Source: Hirundichthys speculiger
Lineage: Eukaryota > Chordata > Actinopteri > Beloniformes > Exocoetidae
Direction: 5' to 3'
Assembly (NCBI GenBank): GCA_018398805.1
Contig: JAGFBZ010000332.1
Coordinates: 80,508 to 144,507 of the forward strand
Length of the DNA: 64,000 nt
Positions within the stretch are counted from its first letter, which is position 1; every line of letters starts with the position of its first letter. The position numbers and the translations under genes are program-made. The notes beneath the pieces are model-generated. The model ran no database searches and had not been told where the DNA came from. It saw nothing but the letters and a program-made list of their open reading frames with translations. Shown here in pieces: positions 34,080 to 46,651 of the stretch.

Positions 34080-34364
34080 AAAGAGCTGGAGGAAAAGCTG
34101 CAGCATGAGATCACTGAGCTGAAGAGGAAAGATGCTGAGCTTCAGCAGCTCTAACGCACCCAGGATCACAATCAGTTTCTCCACAACTACCTCAGATTCA
34201 CAACCAGAGCTGGATTCTTGAAATACTCATATGAAATCACTCTAGATCCAATCACAGCACACTCAAGACAGCTCTTACTGTCAGAGGAGAAGAAAAAGGT
34301 GACTTTTATGAATCAAGGGCAACTATATTTTCATAATTTAGACAGATTCACTGACTGGTTTTAG
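34080..34364 (+). pseudogene. TRIM-like (finTRIM type) relic, coiled coil plus PRY
   Basis: The plus frame reads KELEEKLQHEITELKRKDAE, then a TAA, then RTQDHNQFLHNYL, YEITLDPITAHSRQLLLSEE and KKVTF. This is the end of a coiled coil followed by the PRY part of a B30.2 domain, as in the expanded TRIM families of teleosts. RING and B-box exons, and the SPRY part, were not found. A TAG ends the frame at 34,362-34,364. Confidence 0.7.
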
Positions 34365-34890
34365 GTGTTAGGTAGAGAGTCTTTCTGAACATCATTGTTA
34401 GTGTGGCTCTTTTCTCTTTTTCTTGTAAGCACATGCCACTATGGAGTTCGAGCATGTGGTCGACACGTGTCTTCAGTCGCAAAAGACTCCACAGTTTTTC
34501 TTTTTTTTCTTGAGGGTTTATTAAACTTTTCTTGAGGTTACAACCAAAATAAAACTGTGTAGAAACCCAGACTTAGGCGATAATAGCTATTAAGCATGGT
34601 CAAAAACTAGTGTTCTCTCCTCACCTCCATAGTCCTAACGGAATAAAAACACACGCACATATCACATTATCCACGTGTTAGCCAATAAGAAAGGAGCAGT
34701 TATGATTAACCAATCGGCATTCTCATTAGCTCAACTATATATAAATTCAACAAATCAGAATTATTCATCACATTATGTGCACTTTACAAAATGGCTCTAA
34801 CATAACCTGCCCCTAATTGTTAGGTTAAAAACATAGTGTGAGGAAGTGAGCTAGAAAGCCAAGTTAAAAAAGGTAGGTCTTGAGCTTCCG
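34365..34890. other. Spacer, no recognisable gene
   Basis: It contains a T-rich run (34,499-34,510) and AT-rich sequence. No coding pattern or element ends were seen before the duplication edge near 34,891. Confidence 0.4.
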
Positions 34891-35275
34891 TTTAAAAGGG
34901 GTTCAGTCTCGTCTGAAAAGGTTATTCCTGGGCCGTGTGGCCAAACGGTGGAAGGAAAAGGTCCGAGAGTCCGACTGGAATGCTCCCACCTTCGTTCAGC
35001 TACAGTGAAGCTCGGCTGGCTTCGTTACTTCATTCTGGTCAAATCTGTCAATGAGTTCTGCCTTTAAACCAACATGGTGGATTTAAAATAAACCAGTCAA
35101 GATGAGTTCAAAGAAACTTTAATTTAATAGGTTTCACAAAAATAGCATTGATCATTTAGGAAGTGGAACCTTTTTGAACATCAGCCAAAGTATTTGGACA
35201 AACAAACAATTCTTTGTGGGCCCTCCTGACTTCAGTTAACAAAAACGTTGATGTACATCGAACATGAACAGGTTC

Positions 35276-35437
35276 TCAAGAATCCACCTCACCTGTGTGG
35301 ACCTTCATGTGACGCTTTAAATTACATTTTTGATTGAAACCTTTTCCACATGTTCCACAGGAATAAGCCCTTTCTCCAGCGTGGACTCTCATGTGGGACA
35401 AGAAAGTAACATGTTTAATGAATTTCTTTCCACATTC
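35276..35437 (-). pseudogene. Two zinc fingers stranded beyond the copy B stop
   Basis: The frame continues as ECGKKFIKHVTFLSHMRVH and then CGTCGKGFNQKCNLKRH to TGEVDS and a TGA at 35,276-35,278. The second of these two fingers is complete; the first has lost its first cysteine's context to the stop. This matches the stranded fingers of copy A. Confidence 0.85.
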
Positions 35438-36535
<1,098 letters not shown>

Positions 36536-37395
36536 TTAATAACTGAATGAAACCATCGGATGGCAGCCAAGCCAAGTCCTTGTTTGTGAGTTCTGAACTT
36601 TTTATGCTTTTATGTTGTTGTGTGCCACATTTTGTGTAAAACTGGGCTCAAAAGTGGGAAGTTTTTTTTCTTTTTTTCCCAACTCTGAGACCCTCAGAGG
36701 CTGATTTTCTAGATATCTTTATGTGCACTAGTTCTGTCTAAGGGCTGCTTGCTTGAGGCCATCTTTGCCTCTGGACTGTTTGAAGTGTGAGGGTTGCCTG
36801 CAGCCCATCTGCTTTTGGATTATTGGAATTGAAGCCTTTCTAGGAGTAGTAATCTGTCTTCAAGAGGAGTTTTTTTTTTTTGGTTAGTTTGCCTCTGAAC
36901 TGTTGAAGTCTGTAGGGCAGTGGCTAGCTACCACCAGCCCTGCAGCAGCTAGCTACCACCAGTCTTACAGCAGCAAGACTTCATCAGCCTCGCAGTAGCT
37001 TGTCTTCAAACAGGCTGAACTTCAAACGGTAATGATGCATTTTCCTTTCATGATTCTTGTTGTTGCTGCAACTCTCTGGGACCTTGGGGTTACCAGTTGT
37101 CAAGTGGAGTGCACACCGGTGACTGTATACCCTTCCCCACTCATTCCAAATCCTCAAACAATCAGTCATTTTAGTGAACTAAATGATCAAGTCTCAATTC
37201 ACAAGTATGTGGATCCATTCTACTATGCTAATTGGTTACATCTTGTTTGGACCTCTGTCTTAGAAACTTATTTTGTATGCTCAGATAAGTCTCTTGTCAT
37301 ATTCATTTTCAATTTACATTCCAAAATAGAATGGCAGAATAACCTTGAACCCACTAGGAATAGAATCTTGTTGTTACTTTTACTCTTAATATCTA

Positions 37396-38707
37396 GGGCC
37401 CTATCTTGCACCTCCCAATACCCAATACCCAATACCCATTACCTGCAAATCTCAGATTTAGGAGCCTCTGCCAACCGAAATGCAATCTTCCACCTCCCAA
37501 AACCTGTTACCCATTTTGCCGTCTCCCTTAAGCACATTGTGGGCGCGGCAATGGGCGTGTCTCCTGCGCTTTCCACGAATTCGGTATCTTGCGGTACTGG
37601 TGTCTCGCAGATTTTGGGTATTGGGTAATGGGTGGTCTGACCACCCTTTACCCAATACCCAAAATCTGCGAGACACCAGTACCGCAAGATACCGAGTTTG
37701 TGGAAAGCGCAACTGGCATGTCGGCGCGTAAAAGAGCGCGTCCAAATCCTGTCATTGCGCGTCCACCCAGTCACACGTGGACTGCACAACCGGCTCTACC
37801 TCTCGATTATGCATCACTGTATTACTTTCATACGTTATTATTCTCTTAAGGGCAGATGATTTATGTACAGCTGTGACATGATCTCATTCAGATGTTTGCT
37901 GTGGAGGAAACGAGGAGATCACAGAACTCTGTTGTGAAAAAAGCACCGCTTCCAGCGGCTATGCGTCTTGGCGCAGCTGTGCGTCTTTGCGCAGGGGATA
38001 TGTTCAAGATAACTCAAAAAGTTATGGACGGATTTTGATGACATTTTCAGGAGTTGTCAGAAATGTGAAAAGGAAGAACTGATTTTATTTTGGGTGTGAT
38101 CCGGAAGAAATCCTGGATTCTGGATCACTTTCAAATTTTCGATAACATTGCGCTGTTTAGTTGTTTCTTGAACCCTAAAGCAACCACAACTGCTGTGCTT
38201 GGCGGAGGTCTGCGCTCTCCGATTGCTTTTCTAGTTAATAAATGCTTTCCTGGAAGCTCACCGGCTCTATTTTTTTCTGAGCAGTTTGTTGGAACTTCTT
38301 GGAGTACAAAAGAAATGATTAAATCATTTGCTCCACATTAGTTAAAGCTAGTTATGTATATATCAGTGCAGAGGAGGAGGAGGAAAAAGAGGAGGAAGCT
38401 CTACAGCAGAGTCCCAGACCAGCTGTCCATGAGAGCTGCTCTGATCTGGATGAAAAGACGCTCCATGGCAGTTTGCAGGTACTGCAACCTGCTCTTAAAG
38501 GCAATGGCTACTGACGCACTGATTGGTTAAACAGGTGGAACACCCTAACCACTCCCATGCATAATGTGTGCATAATATAGTGGTTTTTGCAGGTAAGATC
38601 GTGGGTTTTGGGAGGTGGAAGATTGCGTTCTTTGTGGGGGAACACCCCTCCCAATACCTAATATCCCTTAATAGCAGGTTTTGGAGGTTTGGCGCAAGAT
38701 AGGGCCC
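37396..38707. mobile_element. Harbinger-like non-autonomous element with giant hairpin
   Basis: Ends are GGGCCCTATCTTGCACC and the complement of GGCGCAAGATAGGGCCC. The 3-bp target duplication is CTA (37,393-37,395 and 38,708-38,710). Removing it restores a continuous LINE frame. The body holds a near-perfect 139-nt hairpin (37,569-37,707). Related truncated copies are at 52,512-54,343 and 62,090-63,900. No transposase was recognised; PIF/Harbinger is inferred from TSD length and TIR style. Confidence 0.8.
37569..37707. repeat. 139-nt hairpin (69-nt arms)
   Basis: The arm from CTTTCCACGAATTCGG to GGTGGTC and its reverse complement differ at only a few positions near the outer end and at one base near the tip. 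The complementary open frames seen on both strands here are by-products of the symmetry. Confidence 0.95.
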
Positions 38708-41226
38708 CTAGTATACATCCAAATCCAGGCCCTTGTATTGCGAACTGTAACACACCTTCTGAATTCAGGGAAAGGACTGGGCTAGGAATTATTCATTTGA
38801 ATATTCACAGTTTGCCACAAAAGATTGATATGCTGCGCATTTGGGCGAAATCAACTAATGCCGATGTCATTGTTCTATCAGAAACATGGCTCACTGAATC
38901 ACACTCTGATAAAGCCATTTCTATTGATGGCTATAACATATTTAGGGCTGATCGTCCCAAGAAAGAAGGAGGTGTTGCAATTTACTGTAAATCAAAATTT
39001 AATGTAAATGTTTTGCTATCCAAATCAGTCAGTAAACAGTTTGAGTTCTTAGCCATAAATCCTGAGGTCTCAAATTGGTTTTCCTTAACTGTGGTTGGTT
39101 GCTATAGACCTCCTTCAGCTACTGCTGATGCACTAACTTCCTTGACTGAGTCGTTAGCTGACCTCAAATACAAGGAATTAATACTGACTGGTGATTTAAA
39201 TTGGAATTGGCTTAGTCCTAAATCTGATACTTTTAAAGATATCTGCATTTCACTAAACCTAACACAGCTAATTGAGGGCCCCACGCACCTTAATTAGAAA
39301 TTTCCTGATAAATCATCTTTGATTGACTTGCTTTTGACCACACAAGTACTCTATGTCAGGTGTCTTTGCAAATGACATAAGTGACCATTGTGTGATTGCT
39401 GCTGTCAGAAATGGCAACGTCCCTAAAATGAAACCCCGTATTTTAATTAAGTGTAACATGAAAGCCTTTGTTGAACAGGGGTTTTTAAATGATCTTTATT
39501 ATTTTAATTGGGGACGTATTGAACTAATTAATGATGTAGAATCTGCATGGAAATTTTTCTCTGATGGGTTTTCTGTATTGATTGACAAGCATGCTTCTTT
39601 TAAGAAATACAAGGTTAAAGGGAGGGACAACCCGTGGTTTACTCCTGATTTAGCTGAGCTTCTGTATAACAGAAACCTGGCCTGGGCCAAGGCTAGAAAG
39701 AACGTTCTTGAGGCTGATCGGCAAATTTTTAGGCAACTGAGAAATCGTTTTACATCTCTTGTCACAAAAGCCAAGTCTAATTTTTATCTCTCAGCAATGA
39801 CCAAAAATTTAAATGACCCAAAGAAATTCTGGAAAGTGATCAGTTCTATTTCAGCCACTGTTAATCATAGTGAATTACCATCTTGTATAGTTGATGACAC
39901 CACAACCATTACAGATAGAAATTCTATACTCGACTCTTTTAATAAGCATTTCGTTGCGTCTGGTTCCCTGATCTCTAGATCTTTCCCAACTAGCACACAG
40001 GTTTCTCGTTCTGGGCCTTCTGCTGCCGATGCCAGTCATACGCCCGGTGGCCACTTGTCTGCAGGTCAGCCCTCCTTTAACTTTAGGTTGTTCTCAGTTG
40101 AAGAGGTCCACAGAGCACTTCTTTCTCTTGATATAACTAAATCTGCAGGCCCTGATCATATGGAACCATACTTTTTAAAATTAGCAGCTGATTTTATGGC
40201 TAGACCCCTCCAGTATCTTTTTAATCTTACGATCACAACTAATTGCATTCCAGACACTTGGAAGGTGCCTATGTCGTACCACTGTTAAAAGGAGGGGACC
40301 CTACACGTTTAAATAACTATCGACCCATCTCTAAATTGTGCATTCTGTCAAAGGTCCTTGAAGGCTTAGTTAATGATCAATTGAAAAATTTCCTCAGTTC
40401 CAACAATATTCTCTTGCCATATCAATCTGGTTTCAGGAAACAACACGGCACTATTACAGCCTCCCTCAAATTCACCAATGGTGTAATAGATTCATTAGAT
40501 CACAAAAATACTTGTACAGCCCTTTTTATTGACCTTTCCAAGGCTTTTGACACTGTGGACCACTTTATTTTGAGGCAACGGCTGCTTGACATCGGGCTAT
40601 CGGAACAAGCTGTTGGCTGGTTCGATAACTAACTCTCTGACAGAAAGCAATGTGTTTGTTTTGAAGGCAGCTCATCATCCTTATTAAATCTTTTGACTGG
40701 TGTGTTTTTTTAGGGCCAATTTTGTTTATCATCTATGTGAATATACTGGGCAGAAATATTCCGGATGCTAAACTTCATTTCTATGCAGACAACACAGTAA
40801 TTTATTGCTGTGGCTCCACCCTTGTCGAATCTCTAATGAAGTTACAGACTGCATTTAACCTATTACAACATCAACTATTTGACCTAAGACTTAAATGCCG
40901 AAAAAACTAAACTCATCATATTTTCTAATGGCAGAAAGACAACTGAACCTTCTCCTAGCATTTTATCTTTACAGGGGTGTGAAATTGAGCATGTCTCTTC
41001 TTACAAGTATCTAGGAATTTTAATCGATCACCGACTGTCTTTTAAATGGCATGTACAAAACCTAGTAAAAAGACTAGGGTTAAAAGTTGGATTCTTTTTT
41101 CGTCACAGGTCGTGTTTTTCTTTTGCTGCCAGAAAAAAATTGGTTGCTGCTACCTTCTTGCCTGTGGTTGATTATGGTGACCTTTTATACATGAACGCTC
41201 CTGCAAACTGTTTATGTTCATTAGAT

Positions 41227-41405
41227 TGGAAGAATGCTGCACAAGCTGATGAAGATGATGGAGGACTCTTCACACCCTCTCCACGACACAGTGATCAAAC
41301 ACTGTGTGTTCAGTGAGAGGCTTCTTCAGGTCCGTTGCAAGATGGAAAGATACAGAAGATCATTCCTGCCAGCAGCCATCAGCCTCCACAACAAGACTTA
41401 ACACC

Positions 41406-41453
<48 letters not shown>

Positions 41454-41564
41454 GATTGCTGTCGTTTGTCTGTTGTTTATAAAAAAAAAAAAAAAGAGAG
41501 CCCTTACTACAGTACTGAATTTCCCTTTATGGGATAAATAAAGTATTTTTCATTTCATTTCATT
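41227..41564 (+). mobile_element. Short 5'-truncated LINE insertion with (TTA)n
   Basis: It is the last few hundred bases of another LINE (RRSFLPAAISLHNKT-like end, then GGGATAAATAAAGTATTTTT and CATTT tail). It interrupts the host LINE between LCSLD and SVYHSAL. The target duplication TTAGAT is at 41,221-41,226 and 41,565-41,570. A (TTA)n microsatellite lies at 41,407-41,452 and an A run at about 41,482. Confidence 0.85.
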
Positions 41565-42324
41565 TTAGATTCTGTGTACCATAGCGCTTTAAGGTTTGTT
41601 ACAGGTTGTAGAGCCCTCACTCACCACTGCTCTCTATATGCACGAGTGGAGTGGCCCTCTCTGGCAGCACGTCGCCTTTCACATTGGTATGTTTTTATTT
41701 ATAAAGCAATTTTGGGTCTACTGCCCCACTACCTCAGTGAATATATTTCTAAAACGAATTGCAATTACGGCCAACGTTCCAACGATTTTTATTTACTAAA
41801 AGTGCCGAAAGTTCGCTCTGTGTTAGGGAAACAGTTTCAAGTACTCTGCCCTGCTTCCTGGAACTCTCTGCAGAACACGCTGCACTTGAAAGAACTTATC
41901 GGTCTTGGAAGTTTTAAGAATTTTATTAGAAACCTTGAAGCTGCTAAACACCAAAATTGCACTTGTTTTAACTGAAAACCTTTAATTTTATGATTTTTAC
42001 CATTTTATTGTATTTAATGCACAAGTGGATTTGTACGTTTGTGTTTATTTGTTATTGTCTCGTAACCGTTTTGGGCTGCTCTCTTGGCCAGGCTTCTCTT
42101 GGAAAAGAGGTCATTGTACCTCAACGGGACCGACCTGGTTAAATAAAGGCTTAATACTAAAAAAAGTCCCAGAAGTACATCAGAATGTCTTCTGTGTCGT
42201 GTTTTAATCACATGTGTAATAGTGAGTGTCGTCATCATCAGCAGAGACAAATATCACCTTTCACCTCACCTGTTTACTCTCTTTGCTGTCATCAGTTTAC
42301 TGTCTGCTGTTTCTGTCTATATAT

Positions 42325-43364
42325 TAGGGATGCACATTTTGGATTTTTTTAATAACCGTTAACCGACCCCATTTAACGATTAATAACTGTTAACCGATAA
42401 GATTTAAATGCCCTTCCATGCTGCCATTCCGACATACCATCATTTAGACACATCACCATTCCGAAAAACCGCTATTCCGACACAAACGTCCCACCATTCC
42501 GACCCACCTGACCCGTCCGGGAGAGTTGGCTGCCACGATTCTGCACTCGTTGTCATTGACGCCCGCGGACATTTTCCCACCAAGTCCCACGTCTCCACTG
42601 CATCAACCAGTTTAGCTGTGAGGTTATCAGCTAAACCTATGTCAACACAATGCTGCTCAGTTGGACCTCAATTGCCCCTCGGGGATAAATAAAGTTGTCT
42701 GAATCTGAATCTGAATCAGCTGTGTGTCTACCTGGCATGCTCTGCGTTAACAGCAGAATTAACTTTCCAGTACTCATCGATATAGTGACATGTAATTGTC
42801 ACGTAGCTCTCTGTTGTTAGCGCGGTCCAGCAGTCCGTTGTAATAGCCACCAAAAAATGAACTAAATAGTTCAATTTTTTGTAATCGACAGACGCGACAG
42901 CCGTGTTGCCATGTTTGATTGCTTTCAGCAGATACATATTAGGCTTGTTTGTGGTGGATTTTAAATCGGGATCGCTGGAAACCTGGCATGGTTTTGACAG
43001 TGCGTGAACTTTGAAAGAGCTTCATTCACAAATGCCCAAATGAACTCGTTCACGCCCCACGCTCGTGAAGGGGAAAGTGAACGCGCTCAGTTCACGTTCG
43101 CGAAAAATATGAAGTAGTTCGTGAACTTTCGTTCAATGAACGTGTTCAGGTACAACACTGCACAGAACTCCTTTTTGCTCTCTTCATCTTTGCTGTAAAG
43201 TGGGCTGTGATGGGATGCATGTGATGGCGTGTGTTGCACCGGTCGACACGCCCCGATGAGTTGATTGAATTACGCAGCTTAAAAACAAAATTGACAGTTA
43301 GTATTAATCGGTTAGAGCTACTGTTATCGGTTAACGGTTAAAAGGTTAACCATGTGCATCCCTA
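42325..43364 (-). mobile_element. hAT element, internally deleted, in copy B intron
   Basis: Perfect 11-bp TIRs TAGGGATGCAC and GTGCATCCCTA, with target duplications CTATATAT at 42,317-42,324 and 43,365-43,372. Copy A has a single CTATATAT at 5440-5447, the empty site. The minus strand at 42,728-42,937 keeps a piece of hAT transposase (LTTESYVTITCHYIDEYWK). A LINE tail (CCCCTCGGGGATAAATAAAG then CTGAATCTGAAT, near 42,676-42,718) is inserted inside. Confidence 0.92.
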
Positions 43365-43640
43365 CTATATATGCATCTATATATTTGTTAAACCTCTTAA
43401 ATCTAAAGCTTCAGTCCTCACTTTAAATCACATCTTCACATTTTTCATGGAGACCTTAGAAAATGAGTGTTTAAGGTTTGTGCTTAAAAAAAAGCTGCAT
43501 TCATGTTTGTGTCAGAAAATAACTGCAGCTGCACCATCATTTTCTTCTGTGAACCTCTAAATAAATGTAACATGCAGCTCTGATCAGGATCTTCATTCAT
43601 TCATCCATCCATCCATTCATTCTACAGCAGAGGTCCATAC

Positions 43641-44036
43641 CTCTTCTGTGTAACCTTATTTGTGGCTTCCAGCTGATATCCAGCAGTCTGTGTTGATGAC
43701 AGATTTCTTCTCTGCACTGATTAAAATCTTCTGGAATCACTTCCAACTTCTCTTCACATCTGGACGTCTGAAGCAGAACAGAGGTTTCTGTGTCCTGATT
43801 CAATACAAGCTGCTCCTCCTGGTGGCTGCTGAAGAGCTCCTGCTGTTCCTCTTTAATCTGTGGAGGTTCTGGTTCCTGCTGTTCCTCTTTAATCTGTGTA
43901 GGTTCTGGTTCCTCCAGTTCCTCTTTAAACTGTGGAGGTTCTGGTTCCTCCTGGTCCTGATTGGAGTTCTCCTCTTCATCACAGAGATGTCGGTCAGCTA
44001 ACTCCTCCTTCTCACAGACATGCTGTTGTGGAACAT
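43641..44036 (-). CDS. Middle exon of zinc-finger gene (copy B), open
   Basis: A CCATCCAG acceptor precedes G/AT-GTT-CCA (DVPQQHVCEKEELADRHLC). Repeated acidic units (EEPEPPQFKEE, EEPEPTQIKEE, QEPEPPQIKEE) follow, then QLVLNQDTETSVLLQ and HQHRLLDISWKPQIRLHR, ending at a GAG/GTATGG donor. It is exactly 396 nt, so including it keeps the phase between a first exon and the zinc-finger exon. It is the intact counterpart of the broken exon at 5704-6062. Confidence 0.75.
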
Positions 44037-45145
44037 CTGGATGGACAGAGCAGCACAAAAGTGTTACTGAAGTAAAGATAGAAAATACAGTGCTGTTGAA
44101 AAGTATTTGCACCCTCACAGATTTCTTCTGTTCTTCTTTCTTTTTTTTGTCAAACTCAATAATCATAAAATGATACATATGTTAAACATGAACACATGAA
44201 CAAACACACACACATTAAAACAATGATTAAAGACTGTTATGTGTTCCTTTCTTTTTTTTTAATTATGCTTTGGCTCAGTGAGTTTAAAAAGCTTTCACAT
44301 AATTCAAAACGTTGAGTTAGACATTTCAGAAAGAAAATGTCATTATTAAATGTGTAGATGGTTTAGTTTAAAATTTTAATGGGTTATTAACCTGGGTTCA
44401 GTTTAATAAACTCAAAGATGTTTGACCAAAAATAAATGTAGGATGGTGAAGACAGTTTTAAAAATGTTTTTGACGTTTTAGTTTTGATATCACCCATGAC
44501 CTCACACTCTGTCGCTCACTGGTGGAAAACAAGAAACACGTGATCTTTCCATTTCCGAATCAGTGAATCTGTGATCGACTTCCCGGTCTGCTTCAGAAAA
44601 GTGTGAACGCGCACATCACTGAATTTGTTACACTTGATTTGTCAGAGCCGCTCCTTTTCAACATTTTTTTTAAATTTAGTTTTATTTTATTTTAGTTTAT
44701 GTTTTATTGTTTTCTTTATTTTTGTTGTTTTGTTCAATTATTTAATTTTATTTTATTTCATTTTCTTTTGTTTAATTATTTTATTTTATTGTTTTTTTTT
44801 ATTTTGTTGTTTGGTTTCATTTTCTTTTGTTTCATTATTTTTATTTTATTTTGTTTTATTTCATTGTTTTCTTTTATTTTGTTGTTTTGTTTTATGTTTT
44901 AATTATTTTATTTTTATTGTTTTCTTTTATTTTGTTGTTTTGTTTCATTTTCTTTTGTTTAATTATTTTATTTTATTTTATTTTATTTTATTGTTTTGCT
45001 CTATTTTGCTCTTTTGTTTCATTTAGCTGGATAGCTGGATTCTCTTATGTATTAATATAGCTGTTCACCATGTTTTGGAGTTTAAGTTAGAATGAAAAAC
45101 ATGGCCCACCCAAGATTTTCTCAGTCTGATATGGTCCTTCTTTAA

Positions 45146-46548
45146 ACTGTTAACATTCCAACGGCCGTCAGTCCAAATTTCTGTAGTTTCCAAAACTAAA
45201 CCGTAATTTACACAGCTAATATGTTACTATGTCGCATATGTGTTATATGTTATATATGTTAATATGTCGCAAGTGAGGCACTCATGCGACATATCTTTGG
45301 AAAGCTAAGATTCTTGTGATTCAATCAATGTAAACCATTTTAGGATATAATCATAACAGCAGGTACAATCAACGCCTTTGTCACACCACAAACAAACAAG
45401 CAAGCAGTTACAAAATCGACGCAACTCACCTACTGAGCGTTATAAAAGTCATCCGATCAAAAATATTCCCACAAAAATGGTCTGGTTGAACTTACAAAGG
45501 TCCAGTCGATCCAATCCAGTAAAGTATTTAGTCCAAAATGCATTATTATACCAGAAAATATCCACAAAAATGCCACTGGTAGCTAGTCGGTGTTCAGTAA
45601 CTTCCGCGTATTCTTTGTCATAAAACGCTTTATTCTGTGTTGACATACGTGTCTGGGGTCTTAAAATGGAGGGGGTCATCTGAACTTTTGATTGACACCT
45701 TATACAGCAATACAGCAGCTTCTCTGTCCTGTCCACAGCCTACAATAGCCAATAAGGGCCACGAGGAAACGAAGCCATGTCCTACTTTGCTTCATGAAAA
45801 AACCAGCCAGTTAGAATCAATCGTACTGATGACTGACGCACTGAATAGCCAATGAAATTCTGAAAACAACGATGTGACGCTCGAGGGGGTGGAGATAAAG
45901 AGTCAACAAAGAAACCTGAGCATAAATGCTAATTACCTGGTCTCATGAACCCGCGTGACCGCGCGTAACAGAGAGGCACATCGCATTGTGGTTTATTTCT
46001 CAGCGTTTTTTCAGTTTGGGAGCGTATTTATTGTAGAAAATGGTGAAAAGGACTGTCCAAGAAGGAAGAGGAGGAATTTGCTCATCGTGAAAGTGACGTG
46101 TCAGGAGAGGGGATGAGATAAGATCAGATAACAGAGCGCACGCCTGCGCAGAAGACATTTTCTCCATCGGAGAAGATTTTGCTCTGGATACGTAAGTATT
46201 TGACTAAATTGTGACTTATATTACAGCTTATATTATATTATTTTGTATATATTGTATCATAATTGAAAGTATTATTCATATTATATTACGTATTACTGTA
46301 TATTTCGACATAAACAAGCTTTACTTTGAATAAATACAAAGGCCTTTGTTTGTGTGTGTGTGTGTGGGGAGGAGTATGTGTGAGTTGTTTGTTGGGGTGT
46401 GTGTGTGGGGTGTGTGTGTGTGTGTGGGGGGGGGGTGTTTCATTGTGCAAAGTAGTACAATACAGAAAAGATGGAAAATTTTGTAAATGACTTATTTCTT
46501 TATTTTCACATAATGGGCAGTCATCTGAGGATTCAGATGTGGATTGGG
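45146..46548 (+). mobile_element. Second piggyBac-type element, truncated
   Basis: It begins ACTGTTAACATTCC directly after TTAA (45,142-45,145) and is the reverse complement of the right half of the element at 30,389-33,255. The transposase start is recognisable (MVKR at 46,040, donor TAC/GTAAGT at about 46,192), and then the beginning of the second exon. At 46,548 it breaks off into composite repeat C2, so the other end is missing. Copy A shows the uninterrupted TTAA at 7250-7253. Confidence 0.85.
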
Positions 46549-46651
46549 AACAAAACAAATGTTTTGTTGACAAACAAAAAAAAATCAAAAGGTTTTTTTA
46601 AGTAATAAATAACTAAGAAAAAGATAAATCAAATAGGTAAAATCTATTTAA

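Larger units (their letters stand above)
37032..41974 (+). pseudogene. LINE polyprotein: endonuclease and reverse transcriptase, inactive
   Basis: The leader MMHFPFMILVVAATL and a leucine run are cut by an insertion; beyond it the frame resumes at IHPNPGP. Endonuclease motifs follow (LGIIHLNIHSLPQKIDML, LSETWL, TGDLNWNW, SDHCVIAAV). The reverse transcriptase has NNYRPISKLC, YQSGFRKQHGT and FIDLSKAFDTVDH. The catalytic box at 40,782-40,793 is FYADN, with the second aspartate replaced by asparagine. The C-terminal part (SSYKYLGILIDH, then HSALRFVTGCRALTHH) ends at 41,974. Frame changes occur near 39,297, 40,270 and 40,690. Confidence 0.85.
36558..42169 (+). mobile_element. CR1/L2-like LINE, long copy with two nested insertions
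   Basis: It is inserted between AAACCATC and AGAAGTACATC of the duplicated intron; copy A has only a few bases there. It has a 5' leader, an N-terminal region (37,032 onward), endonuclease, reverse transcriptase and C-terminal domain. The 3' tail is GGTTAAATAAAGGCTTAA followed by an A run. Two elements interrupt it: 37,396-38,707 and 41,227-41,564. A clear target duplication was not found. Confidence 0.85.

Noticed and set aside
37439..37789. Overlapping open frames on both strands with near-identical peptides
   Set aside because: They arise from the symmetry of the 139-nt hairpin. The same peptides appear at 52.5 and 62.1 kb for the same reason.
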